NCBI GenBank assembly: GCA_900549055.1
Contig: URNB01000074.1
Location: 1 to 10,073 of the forward strand
Reading direction: 5' to 3'
Origin: an uncultured Oscillospiraceae bacterium
GTDB taxonomy: Bacteria; Bacillota; Clostridia; Oscillospirales; Acutalibacteraceae
DNA length: 10,073 nucleotides
Program-made: the position numbers and the translations under genes
The notes under the pieces: model-generated
What the model was told of the DNA's origin: nothing
The model's input: the letters and a program-made list of their open reading frames with translations, nothing else
Database searches by the model: none
In this document: piece after piece, positions 1 through 7,060 of the stretch
Position numbering within the stretch: position 1 is the first letter of the stretch
Layout: each line of letters opens with the position of its first letter

Positions 1-9
1 CGATTTTAT

Positions 10-35
10 ATAATTGCATTTGCTAATGCAATTAT
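10..35. repeat. Perfect 11-bp inverted repeat with 4-base loop
   Basis: ATAATTGCATT at 10-20 is the exact reverse complement of AATGCAATTAT at 25-35, with the loop TGCT. It is AT-rich and has no clear U-tract on either side, so it is a poor intrinsic terminator. It could be a protein-binding palindrome or a transcript hairpin belonging to a gene beyond the left edge. Confidence 0.5.
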
Positions 36-104
36 TCAGTAGACATTAATTTATTTATACAGCTTAAAAATAGCTGTTACCTCCGCCGAATGATGCGAAC
101 GGTA

Positions 105-230
105 TCATTTAACCGACTCTGCGTCACCCTTACCCAATTTATTATGGGTAACCATAAAGTCATAAAGCTCATCCGCAGCAGTGAACGCCGGTTTTGTACT
201 TTTTTTAAAAATTTTTTTCGGATAGGATTT
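105..230 (-). pseudogene. Possible C-terminal gene remnant, unknown family
   Basis: Read on the minus strand, 41 codons are open between a TAA (231-233) and a TGA (105-107). The translation of the last 30 or so looks like real protein: it includes TAADELYDFMVTHNKLGKGD and ends in ESVK. There is no ATG, GTG or TTG before the methionine in the middle of this stretch and no ribosome binding site. The bases just upstream (beyond 231) are AT-rich promoter DNA of the divergent regulator gene. The simplest reading is the tail of a gene that lost its 5' part. A chance open frame is possible, since 41 codons is short. I do not recognise the family. Confidence 0.3.
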
Positions 231-265
231 TTACAAATTAAATGCATTATTCTCAAAAAAAACGC

Positions 266-293
266 TTGAATTAATCGAATTATATGTTATTAT
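266..293 (+). promoter_or_regulatory. Candidate sigma-A promoter of the AraC-type regulator
   Basis: TTGAAT (266-271) and TATTAT (288-293) are separated by 16 bp and lie about 44 bp upstream of the regulator start. The surroundings are AT-rich, so some matches are expected by chance. A direct repeat GAATTA (268-273 and 277-282) overlaps the -35 and spacer and could be part of an operator. Confidence 0.45.
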
Positions 294-336
294 ATATATA
301 TCAAATGTTATTTTTGCTTTGTAGCGGGTGTGTTTT

Positions 337-1158
337 ATGGAATGCAGAATTAAAGATTTTTATATTTTAACAATCAAAAATATAACCTACCTAAATCAGG
401 AAATATACTCGAACAAAACCGTTGAGTATAAGAACACCCTTTATTGGGATGAGCTTATCCTCTTTAAGGATTGTTATGCCACGGTTTATTTTGATGATAA
501 GGTGCATAATATCGAGCCCAACGATATTCTCTATTTGCCGAGCGGTAAGCACACGCAGTATAAGGTCAAGATACAGTCCCCCGGGGATTTCATCGATATT
601 TTCTTTATTTCCAACATTCATATGAACAGCTCTTCAACGCTTTACAAATTGGGCTCCGGCAATGCAAATATAAACTTTCAGCAGATTTTGACCATATGGC
701 AGCAAAATCCCACGCTCAATCACGCAAAATGCATGTCGATACTGTGGGATATAATATCCAAAATTCAGAGCAATCAAAAATTGGCAAAGGAACTTTCAAG
801 CGTAATAGAGCCGGCAATCGAGTATATACAGCAGCATTACCTCGATCAGAACATTTCGGTTGAGCAGCTTTCTACACGCTGCGGGGTGAGCTATTCGCAG
901 TTTTTGAAAATATTTGAAAAGCAGACCTCAACGACCCCAAAAAATTATATTATAAAGCTTAAAATGAGCTATGCCTGCGAATTGCTGAAGACCGACAAGA
1001 GCATAACCGAGATTTCCGAGATAATGGGTTTTAACGATGTTTATTTTTTCAGCAAGCAATTTAAAAAATATATGAATATTTCTCCCACCGATTACAGGAA
1101 GAGATTCCTGCAGAACAGCGAATTCTTCAACCGCGTAAAGCCGTGGGAAAAGATTTAA
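337..1158 (+). CDS. AraC-family transcriptional regulator
   Basis: A 273-residue DNA-binding regulator with the usual AraC/XylS layout. The N-terminal part (about residues 15-95) is beta-rich and resembles a cupin-type ligand-sensing domain, with a stretch around DDKVHNIEPNDILYLPSG typical of such barrels. The C-terminal 100 residues carry two helix-turn-helix units, about 173-195 (ISVEQLSTRCGVSYSQFLK) and 223-245 (ITEISEIMGFNDVYFFSKQF), followed by the family's ISPTDYRKRF motif. I chose ATG 337 because GGGTG lies 6-9 bases before it. An in-frame GTG at 328 has no ribosome binding site. The ligand and targets are unknown and no metabolic operon adjoins it. Its DNA looks more AT-rich than the minus-strand block to the right, which may mean a different history. 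The assignment to family is firm; the role is open. Confidence 0.93.
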   Translation: MECRIKDFYILTIKNITYLNQEIYSNKTVEYKNTLYWDELILFKDCYATVYFDDKVHNIEPNDILYLPSGKHTQYKVKIQSPGDFIDIFFISNIHMNSSSTLYKLGSGNANINFQQILTIWQQNPTLNHAKCMSILWDIISKIQSNQKLAKELSSVIEPAIEYIQQHYLDQNISVEQLSTRCGVSYSQFLKIFEKQTSTTPKNYIIKLKMSYACELLKTDKSITEISEIMGFNDVYFFSKQFKKYMNISPTDYRKRFLQNSEFFNRVKPWEKI

Positions 1159-1170
1159 AGATTCTATGAA

Positions 1171-1209
1171 AAAACGACCTTAAGGAAGATGAGTCCTTAC
1201 GGTCGTTTT
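1171..1209. terminator. Bidirectional hairpin terminator between the AraC-type gene and mutS2
   Basis: Bases 1171-1186 pair with 1194-1209 over 16 positions with one mismatch, around a 7-base loop (AGATGAG). The stem opens with AAAACGACC and closes with GGTCGTTTT, so each strand ends in a short U-rich run (CGTTTTA to the right, and on the minus strand a run of six T). It lies 12 bases after the regulator stop and 18 bases after the mutS2 stop, so it fits termination of both converging transcripts. Confidence 0.85.
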
Positions 1210-1227
1210 AATAATTTTGTTGTGGCT

Positions 1228-3618
1228 TTATTCGTTAAGCTCCGCAATGGTAACTCCGTTTTCGCCCTCTCCGAATGTGCCCGAGCGGAAGCCTTTAATA
1301 TTTTTATGCGAGCGCAAATGCGCCTGAACCGCCTTGCGAAGCACGCCCGTACCCTTACCGTGTATAACGGTCACTGTGCTTATTCCCGAAAGCACCGCGT
1401 TATCAATATACTTATCAAGCTCCAGTATTGCCTCGTCAGCCGCCATTCCGCGCAAATCAACCTCGCCCGATACCGTTCGCTGCCCTCGGGAGACGATTCC
1501 CGAAACACGGCGGGTCTTTTTAAGGGATGCGTCCTCACGGCGCTTGCCTTTAAAACGCAGCCCGTCAAAGGAGACCCACATTTTAACCGCTCCTGCCGAT
1601 ACATAAGCTTCTCTTTTGTTTTCCTTTACCTCTAAAACCGCGGCGTCGCTGCCGAGCGCCGTTACAAACACGGCGTCACCCTTTTCAAGCTTTGTAACCC
1701 TTTCACCCTCGGCTTTTTTGCTTTCAATCGGGTCGGATGTCTCTTCAAGCTCGTTTATGGTCGTTTTATAGGCGCTTCTCGCCTTTTCAGCAAGCTTTGC
1801 CGCGTTTTCGGCATTAAGCTGCTTTTTCATTTCTTCAAGCTCGTTTAAAAGCTGCGCCGATTTAAAGCGCGCGTTTTCAATAATCCCGTTTGCGGTCTCG
1901 CGGGTTTTCTCCATAAGCTTTGCTTGCTTTACATCAAGCTCATGCTCGCGCTGCTCCGCCTTGCGCTTTGCCTCATCCAGTCTGCGGCGCAGGTTCTGCG
2001 CCTTTTCGTGCTCTTCCTCTGCCTCATGCCTTGCCTGCTCGAGTGAAGCCACTACGCGCTCAAACCGCATATCGTTATCCGATACCTCTTCCCTTGCGCA
2101 GTCAATTATACCCTCGTCAAGTCCCAGCCTTTTAGATATCGCAAAGGCATTTGAGCGCCCCGGCATACCGATTATAAGCCTGTAGGTGGGCTTTAGGGTA
2201 TTAACATCAAACTCGCAGGAGGCGTTTTCCACACGCGTTGTATCGATCGCATATGCCTTAAGCTCGGGATAATGCGTGGTAGAAACGGTTTTAGCGCCGA
2301 GTGCCGACAAACGCATAAGTATCGCCTTTGCAAGCGCGGCGCCCTCTATCGGGTCGGTACCTGCGCACAGCTCATCAAAAAGCACAAGCGAATCGTCGTC
2401 CGCCTGCTCGGTCACAGATATTATGTTAACCATATGTGATGAGAATGTAGAAAGTGACTGCTCAATGCTCTGCTCATCGCCTATATCGGCAAAAACCTTT
2501 GAAAATATTGCCACTCGACTGCCGTCGTCGGTCGGAATCATCAGCCCGCACATAGTCATTAAGGTCAAAAGCCCGATTGTTTTAAGGGTTACGGTCTTGC
2601 CGCCTGTGTTGGGTCCGGTTATAACGAGCGTATCATATTCCTTACCCAGTTCAACCGTAATCGGCACAACGGCACGGGCGTTTATAAGCGGGTGGCGGGC
2701 ACGCTTAAGGTAGGTTATGCCGTCCTTATTAATTTCGGGCATTGAAGCCTTCATCTTATAGGCAAGCCTTGCCTTTGCAAATATCAGATCGAGCCTTACA
2801 AGAGCGGAATATGAGCTTATTATGCTGCCCGCAAAGCTGCCCGCGTCGGCTGATAATTCGGATAATATCCTCTCAATCTCCTCCTGCTCGCGCAGCTTCA
2901 AAACGCGTATTTCATTATTGGTCTCCACCACCGCCATAGGCTCTATAAACAGTGTCGAGCCTGTAGCCGAGGTGTCGTGGACTATGCCGTTTATCTGCCC
3001 CTTATATTCGGATTTGAGCGGTACGACATATCTGCCGTCGCGTTGAGTTATTATTGCCTCCTGCAGGTATTTCGCGTTCGGCCCTCTCACCGTCTTTTCA
3101 AGTGTTTCGCGTATCTTGCCCGATTTCGCCGTTATTTTGCGGCGGATATCATAAAGTGCCGGGGAAGCATTATCGTTAAGCTCCTCCTCCGATTTTATGG
3201 CATGATTCAGCTTATCCTCCAAAAATTTATTCGGTATAAGCTCCGAAAAAAGCGGGTCGAGCGAGGTTTCCCCCGCACCCGAGCATTCGCCGCGCCATGC
3301 TTTTACCGCGCGGACGACCCTTAATACCTCGGCAATATCCAAAAGCTCTTTTATGGAAAGCACGCCCGATGCCTCTGCGCGCCTGAGCGGTGACGAAACA
3401 TTGACCGCCGCCCCGAACGAGGGTGCGGAATAGCGCGACATAAAGCCGTATGCGTCACCTGTATTGCAAAGGAGCGCACTAACGGAGGCTATATCGGTCT
3501 CGGGCAATATTTCCTTTGCTCTTTCCGCAGTTTCCGAAAGCGACGCTTCGTTTGCCAGCATTTCAAGAATTTTATCAAGCTCAAGCGTGCCGACATATCT
3601 TGCGATATTGTAATCCAT
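1228..3618 (-). CDS. mutS2: Endonuclease MutS2 (MutS-family ATPase with Smr domain)
   Basis: A 796-residue protein of full family length. Residues 1-300 form the MutS-type core and clamp without the mismatch-reading N-terminal domain of MutS. The ATPase follows: Walker A GPNTGGKT at 335-342, Walker B LVLFDEL at 411-417, and STTHYPEL at 446-453. A long charged coiled coil covers about 515-620, then a KOW-like stretch near 645-690. The C-terminal Smr nuclease domain (about 715-796) has DLRG at 721-724 and HGKGTG at 753-758. The start ATG has AGGAGT six bases upstream. It is the last gene of the minus-strand block, 39 bases after recO. In other bacteria MutS2 is reported to act on recombination intermediates or to split collided ribosomes; the sequence does not tell which applies here. 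All key motifs look intact. Confidence 0.97.
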   Translation of the reverse strand: MDYNIARYVGTLELDKILEMLANEASLSETAERAKEILPETDIASVSALLCNTGDAYGFMSRYSAPSFGAAVNVSSPLRRAEASGVLSIKELLDIAEVLRVVRAVKAWRGECSGAGETSLDPLFSELIPNKFLEDKLNHAIKSEEELNDNASPALYDIRRKITAKSGKIRETLEKTVRGPNAKYLQEAIITQRDGRYVVPLKSEYKGQINGIVHDTSATGSTLFIEPMAVVETNNEIRVLKLREQEEIERILSELSADAGSFAGSIISSYSALVRLDLIFAKARLAYKMKASMPEINKDGITYLKRARHPLINARAVVPITVELGKEYDTLVITGPNTGGKTVTLKTIGLLTLMTMCGLMIPTDDGSRVAIFSKVFADIGDEQSIEQSLSTFSSHMVNIISVTEQADDDSLVLFDELCAGTDPIEGAALAKAILMRLSALGAKTVSTTHYPELKAYAIDTTRVENASCEFDVNTLKPTYRLIIGMPGRSNAFAISKRLGLDEGIIDCAREEVSDNDMRFERVVASLEQARHEAEEEHEKAQNLRRRLDEAKRKAEQREHELDVKQAKLMEKTRETANGIIENARFKSAQLLNELEEMKKQLNAENAAKLAEKARSAYKTTINELEETSDPIESKKAEGERVTKLEKGDAVFVTALGSDAAVLEVKENKREAYVSAGAVKMWVSFDGLRFKGKRREDASLKKTRRVSGIVSRGQRTVSGEVDLRGMAADEAILELDKYIDNAVLSGISTVTVIHGKGTGVLRKAVQAHLRSHKNIKGFRSGTFGEGENGVTIAELNE

Positions 3619-3657
3619 TTTTTACTCCTAAAATTAAATATTGTAATAATTAACCCC

Positions 3658-4425
3658 TTACAAGTTTAAAGAATTGTAAAAATCCAGTGTTTTAAAGCGA
3701 TGATCCGCCTGCAAGGTTATATATTCCCCGGTTATATCGGACAGCCGCCTTGCGCTGTCCTCAGGCACGGAAAACGAGTATAATTTTGAAAATTCGGAAT
3801 ATACTATATGCCGCGCAGCAGATAAAAGCGTTCGGTCAAGCGGCACGGCTTTAATTTCCGGCGGAAGACAGTCCTTACAGTAAAGGCAGCCGCCCGAAAT
3901 ATCAAAATACATTATATCGTCCTCATATTTTCCGCAGCCTCCGCAGGCAACAAGATCGGGCATAAAGCCCGAAAGGACCGCCGCTCTGAACTCCGTTATC
4001 GCCTTAATAAGCGGCGGGAAGCGCTTTTCAGCGGTCAGGAAATGCAGAGAATTGAGAATCAGGCGCAAAAGCTCGGTATCCGAGCCGTCGGGCGGAGCAA
4101 GGATGAGCGCAAGCTCGCAAAAATATTGCTCAAGGGTAAGCAGCTCAATATCACCGCCCATTGTGAAAAACATTTTTATCGGTACGGCTTCGTAAATTTT
4201 ATAGGTATCCTTTTTTCTTAAAAGCGTGAAGCTGCCGTATGTAAGCAATGAGGTCGCCGCGCCCTTTTTCGAACGCACAGACTTAGCCCCCGCGGCAAAA
4301 GCGCGGATAAGCCCGTAATCACGCGTGAAGAGAGTAACCAGACGGTCACTCTCCCCTACGCTCATTTCCTTTATAACCAATGCATCCGTTGTAAAACGCG
4401 TCTCTGTTTCCTTCACTGATTTCAT
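3658..4425 (-). CDS. recO: DNA repair protein RecO
   Basis: A 255-residue recombination mediator that with RecR loads RecA onto SSB-coated single-stranded DNA. The N-terminal OB fold (about 10-85) shows the family pattern DALVIKEMSVGESDRLVTLF. A helical middle follows, with a four-cysteine zinc site formed by C161/C164 (CGGC) and C180/C183 (CLYC), plus an extra C186. The start is uncertain. ATG 4425 has GGGAG only one base before it, while GTG 4416 (codon 4) has the same GGGAG ten bases before it. Both precede the first OB strand, so the next methionine (codon 21) is too late. Either start lies inside the yqzL-like gene in another frame. The gene sits directly upstream of mutS2, the probable next gene of the same transcript. 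Confidence 0.95.
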   Translation of the reverse strand: MKSVKETETRFTTDALVIKEMSVGESDRLVTLFTRDYGLIRAFAAGAKSVRSKKGAATSLLTYGSFTLLRKKDTYKIYEAVPIKMFFTMGGDIELLTLEQYFCELALILAPPDGSDTELLRLILNSLHFLTAEKRFPPLIKAITEFRAAVLSGFMPDLVACGGCGKYEDDIMYFDISGGCLYCKDCLPPEIKAVPLDRTLLSAARHIVYSEFSKLYSFSVPEDSARRLSDITGEYITLQADHRFKTLDFYNSLNL

Positions 4426-4510
4426 TCTCCCTGCGCGAATTTACAAAATTCAGATAATCGTTCACGCTGCCGCTTTTCAAAAATTTATCCCACGATTTTT
4501 CGGCTCCCAT
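4346..4510 (-). CDS. yqzL: YqzL-like small protein
   Basis: A 54-codon gene between era and recO. The N-terminal half reads MGAEKSWDKFLKSGSVNDYL and continues NFVNSRRE. This matches the pattern I know for YqzL proteins, a tryptophan, then F, then a small turn (TG/SG), then YL, encoded at this same era-recO position in Bacillus and Clostridia. Its function is unknown to me. ATG 4510 is forced because an in-frame TGA lies one codon upstream of it. The ribosome binding site is poor (only GGGA about 8 bases upstream). Codons 29-54 lie within the 5' end of recO in another frame, giving an 80-base overlap. The conserved core lies outside the overlap and the C-terminal tail may be a lineage-specific extension. 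The identification rests on pattern and position only. Confidence 0.72.
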   Translation of the reverse strand: MGAEKSWDKFLKSGSVNDYLNFVNSRRENEISEGNRDAFYNGCIGYKGNERRGE

Positions 4511-4596
4511 AATTCACGGTCCCATCATAAAGATTCGGCGCTTCGGGATAATCCGCCGCGCCCGACATTAAGAGCATTTGCAGTTTGCTTTTCTTT

Positions 4597-4625
4597 ATAA
4601 TAGGAAATAACAGTAAACGGGTCAG
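4597..4625 (-). promoter_or_regulatory. Weak candidate promoter for yqzL-recO-mutS2
   Basis: On the minus strand, CTGACC (4620-4625) and TATTAT (4597-4602) are 17 bp apart, matching the vegetative consensus at 4 and 5 of 6 positions. The -35 overlaps the era stop codon. The spacing is right and the 111-base era-yqzL gap is wide enough to hold a promoter, but the match is modest. Confidence 0.25.
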
Positions 4626-5539
4626 TCCAGTCCGAAGGTGTGAATCAAGCCCTGACGGTTGCGCCAATCCTCCTTGACCTTGACCCATAATTTTACAGAA
4701 GCGCGGATACCGAAAAATTCCTCGATATCCCGCCGTGCGAGCATTCCCGCCTTTTTAAGATTTGCGCCCCCTTTTCCGATGATTATCCCCTTGTGGGATT
4801 CCTTTTCGCAGATGACGGTCGCCTCAACATCGAGTATCGGCTCGCCGTCGGCAGTGTCCCGCTCGACAAAGCGCTCAAGGTCTATAGCTATGCCGTGCGG
4901 CACCTCCTTATCGAGCATGCGCAAAAGCTTTTCGCGAATCATCTCGGCAACCATAACCCTTTCGGGCTGGTCGGTTATATCGTCGTCCGCAAAATAGTGC
5001 GGAGAGGGCTTTGAAAAAGCCATCAGCTCGCTTAAAAGAATATCAACGCCGTCGCCGGTCTTGGCGGATACCGGCACCACCGTTTCAAAATCAAATTCAT
5101 GCGAATAAAGCGCAATAAGGCTTAAAAGCTCCTCCTTGTGTTCAAGCATATCAATCTTATTTATCGCCAGCACCGCTTTAAGCTTTCTGCGGCGAAGCTC
5201 TGAAATAAGCTCCCTTTCCGCAGGCGGAAGCCCGTTTTCAAGCCCGAATTTGGGGGCAGCTTCAACTACCAGCAGCGCCGCGTCAACATCCGCCATACCG
5301 TCTCCCACCGCTTTGTTCATGTTTTTATCAAGCTCATTTCTGGGCTTGTGAAAGCCCGGAGTATCAATAAAAACAAGCTGGTCGGCGCCCTTGGTGTAAA
5401 TTCCGCATATTTTGGTGCGTGTGGTTTGGGGCTTGTCCGAAACTATTGCCACCTTCTGCGCTATTATGCGGTTCATAAGGGAGGACTTGCCGACATTCGG
5501 TCTGCCTATAATTGTTATAAAAGCCGATTTTTCCTTCAT
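4622..5539 (-). CDS. era: GTPase Era
   Basis: A 305-residue essential-type GTPase that binds the 3' end of 16S rRNA and assists 30S assembly at the inner face of the membrane. All G motifs are visible: G1 GRPNVGKS at 12-19, G2 QTTRT at 38-42, G3 DTPG at 59-62, G4 NKID at 127-130, and G5 SAK at 158-160. The C-terminal KH domain carries IIIGKGGANLKK from 252, with the RNA-binding GKGG loop at 255-258. The length is normal for the family. The start ATG has AAGGAA nine bases upstream. It is 24 bases downstream of ybeY, so the two are probably co-transcribed, which fits a shared role in 16S rRNA processing. In Bacillus dgkA and cdd lie between ybeY and era; here they are absent. Confidence 0.98.
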   Translation of the reverse strand: MKEKSAFITIIGRPNVGKSSLMNRIIAQKVAIVSDKPQTTRTKICGIYTKGADQLVFIDTPGFHKPRNELDKNMNKAVGDGMADVDAALLVVEAAPKFGLENGLPPAERELISELRRRKLKAVLAINKIDMLEHKEELLSLIALYSHEFDFETVVPVSAKTGDGVDILLSELMAFSKPSPHYFADDDITDQPERVMVAEMIREKLLRMLDKEVPHGIAIDLERFVERDTADGEPILDVEATVICEKESHKGIIIGKGGANLKKAGMLARRDIEEFFGIRASVKLWVKVKEDWRNRQGLIHTFGLD

Positions 5540-5563
5540 TAAATAAATTCCTTAAATATGTAA

Positions 5564-6046
5564 TCAGATTTTGTTGATTGCGAGTCCCAAGGCGTCGAGC
5601 ACCTGCTCCTCTTTTTCGCGCATTATTGTGCGCTCAAGCCCGCCCTTTTCATGGTCGTAGCCCAAAAGGTGAAGCATTGAATGCACGGTGAGGAAGGCTA
5701 CCTCGCGCTCGATTCCGTGACCGTAGAGATTTGCCTGAGAGAGAGCGTGCTCAACCGAAATCACAATATCACCGAGCATTTTTGCGCCGGTTTCGGGATT
5801 TGTGTCATACTCGCCGTTTTCACCGAGCGGGAAGGAAAGAACATCGGTTGAGGAATCGATATTCCTGAACTTTTTGTTCATCTCCTTTATCATATCATCA
5901 TTAACCAGTGTAACATTGATTTCCGCAGAGTCGGGGAAGCCCTCCAATTTAAGGGTGGCGATACATGCTTTTCTTATAAGCAGGCGCGTACCCGTGGGGA
6001 GCTTTACCTTTTTCTGTTCATCCGTAATGTTTACTTTAATACTCAT
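5564..6046 (-). CDS. ybeY: Endoribonuclease YbeY (rRNA maturation factor)
   Basis: A 160-residue zinc-dependent RNase of the UPF0054 family, which acts in 16S rRNA 3'-end maturation and ribosome quality control. The metal-binding motif HSMLHLLGYDH supplies H122, H126 and H132. The preceding strand GDIVIS (92-97) and the S-S-TDVLSFP segment near 65-73 are also family hallmarks. The start ATG overlaps the phoH stop as ATGA, so translation is probably coupled. Its own ribosome binding site is weak (AAGAA-rich), which agrees with coupling. The phoH-ybeY-era order is typical for Firmicutes. Confidence 0.97.
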   Translation of the reverse strand: MSIKVNITDEQKKVKLPTGTRLLIRKACIATLKLEGFPDSAEINVTLVNDDMIKEMNKKFRNIDSSTDVLSFPLGENGEYDTNPETGAKMLGDIVISVEHALSQANLYGHGIEREVAFLTVHSMLHLLGYDHEKGGLERTIMREKEEQVLDALGLAINKI

Positions 6047-7002
6047 TTCTTTTCAGCACTTCTTTCATAAGCTTTTATGATTTCCCGAACCAGTCTGTGG
6101 CGTACAACATCCCTGCCGGTCAGGTAATGTATTGCAATATCGTCGACGCTTTTAAGCACCCTTACCGCGTCCTTAAGCCCTGAGCGCTTGCCGTCGGGCA
6201 GGTCGATCTGGGTAATATCCCCCGTGACCACCGCCTTTGAGTTGAAGCCGAGGCGGGTTAAGAACATTTTCATTTGCTCGTTTGTGGTATTTTGCGCTTC
6301 ATCCAAAATAATAAAGCTGTCATCAAGCGTTCGTCCGCGCATATATGCTAAAGGCGCAACCTCAATATCACCGCGTTCCTGACACTTCTGGAAATTTTCC
6401 GCCCCCAGCATATCGAAAAGCGCGTCGTAAAGAGGTCTTAAATACGGGTCGACCTTTTGCTGCAGATCCCCCGGCAGAAAGCCGAGCTTTTCCCCCGCCT
6501 CGACCGCGGGACGGGTAAGAATAATTCGATTCACGGTTTTTGCCCTGAAGGCGCTTACTGCCGATGCCACCGCAAGATAGGTCTTTCCCGTTCCCGCAGG
6601 GCCTACGCCGATCGTAATCGTATTTTTCTTGATTGCCTCGGCGTATTGCCGCTGACCTATGGTCTTCGGCTTTACGGGTCTGCCCTTTGAGGTGATGCAA
6701 ATACAGTCCGCGTCGGTCACGGCGGTTATGCGGTCATCCTCGCCGTCCTCAACAAGTCCCGAAACATAATCGATGCTCTGATCGGTTATCTGCTCGCCCT
6801 TGTTTATCATAACAAGCAGCCCCTCTATGGTTCTTACCGCGTTCATAACATCCGTAACATCTCCGCGAACCCGAATCTGGCTGCCGTGCGAGGTGATGCT
6901 CACCCTGTATTTCTTTTCTATGCGTTTAATGTTCTCATCGAAATTACCGAACAGATTTATAATCTGCTCGATGCGTTCGATATCAACCGTTTGCTCGAAC
7001 AA
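6043..7002 (-). CDS. phoH: PhoH-like ATPase (YbeZ family)
   Basis: A 319-residue cytoplasmic P-loop ATPase related to helicase cores, usually encoded next to ybeY and thought to cooperate with it in RNA or ribosome metabolism. Residues 1-75 form the KH-like N-terminal region seen in Firmicutes PhoH. Walker A is GPAGTGKT at 134-141. Walker B is IILDEAQN at 231-238, and VVTGD at 258-262 precedes the sensor region. The protein starts at TTG 7002. AAGGAG (7012-7017) lies nine bases upstream and no ATG or GTG is available in frame before it. The stop overlaps the ybeY start. An extended -10 promoter upstream suggests expression independent of the sporulation genes yqfCD. Confidence 0.96.
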   Translation of the reverse strand: MFEQTVDIERIEQIINLFGNFDENIKRIEKKYRVSITSHGSQIRVRGDVTDVMNAVRTIEGLLVMINKGEQITDQSIDYVSGLVEDGEDDRITAVTDADCICITSKGRPVKPKTIGQRQYAEAIKKNTITIGVGPAGTGKTYLAVASAVSAFRAKTVNRIILTRPAVEAGEKLGFLPGDLQQKVDPYLRPLYDALFDMLGAENFQKCQERGDIEVAPLAYMRGRTLDDSFIILDEAQNTTNEQMKMFLTRLGFNSKAVVTGDITQIDLPDGKRSGLKDAVRVLKSVDDIAIHYLTGRDVVRHRLVREIIKAYERSAEKK

Positions 7003-7011
7003 ATACCGCGT

Positions 7012-7017
7012 CTCCTT
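7012..7017 (-). promoter_or_regulatory. Ribosome binding site that fixes the phoH TTG start
   Basis: AAGGAG on the minus strand, nine bases before TTG 7002. It is the only strong purine-rich match near the family's expected N-terminus, so it supports the TTG as the real start. Confidence 0.7.
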
Positions 7018-7033
7018 ATTCCTTTTTTATATT

Positions 7034-7060
7034 ATTATAACACATTTTCTATGAATTTCC
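7034..7060 (-). promoter_or_regulatory. Extended -10 promoter upstream of phoH
   Basis: On the minus strand TGTTATAAT gives a perfect TATAAT (7034-7039) preceded by the extended TGn element. A weak -35 (TGGAAA, 7056-7061 region) is 16 bp upstream and overlaps the end of yqfD. It sits 32 bases before the phoH start and would start transcription in the gap between the sporulation genes and the housekeeping genes. Confidence 0.6.

Larger units (their letters stand above)
1..265. other. Non-coding region upstream of the AraC-type regulator
   Basis: No intact gene is visible in either direction. Frame 1 on the plus strand is open for only 13 codons from the left edge before a TAG, so a gene end entering from the left cannot be excluded but is not supported. 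The region contains a perfect 11-bp inverted repeat (10-20 with 25-35), a 6-bp one (59-64 with 72-77), a 7-bp one (130-136 with 145-151), and a short minus-strand coding-like stretch at 105-230. It becomes very AT-rich towards the promoter of the next gene. Confidence 0.6.

Noticed and set aside
268..282. Direct repeat GAATTA with 9-base period as an AraC-type operator
   Set aside because: The repeat is only six bases in very AT-rich DNA. AraC-type half-sites are usually longer and about two helical turns apart.
328..336. GTG start for the AraC-type regulator at 328
   Set aside because: No purine-rich site precedes it, whereas the GGGTG that would serve ATG 337 overlaps the GTG itself.
1189..1635. 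A 148-codon plus-strand open frame opposite the end of mutS2
   Set aside because: It lies opposite a firmly identified gene, begins inside the terminator hairpin, and its translation has no recognisable domain.
2276..2713. A 145-codon plus-strand frame opposite the mutS2 ATPase region
   Set aside because: A serine- and proline-rich translation is typical of the antisense of a coding gene. It has no ribosome binding site and covers the Walker motifs of MutS2.
4485..4568. A 27-codon minus-strand frame between era and yqzL (begins MSGAADYPEAPNLYDG)
   Set aside because: It has no ribosome binding site, it overlaps the start of the yqzL-like gene in another frame, and I recognise no family. It is more likely a chance frame.
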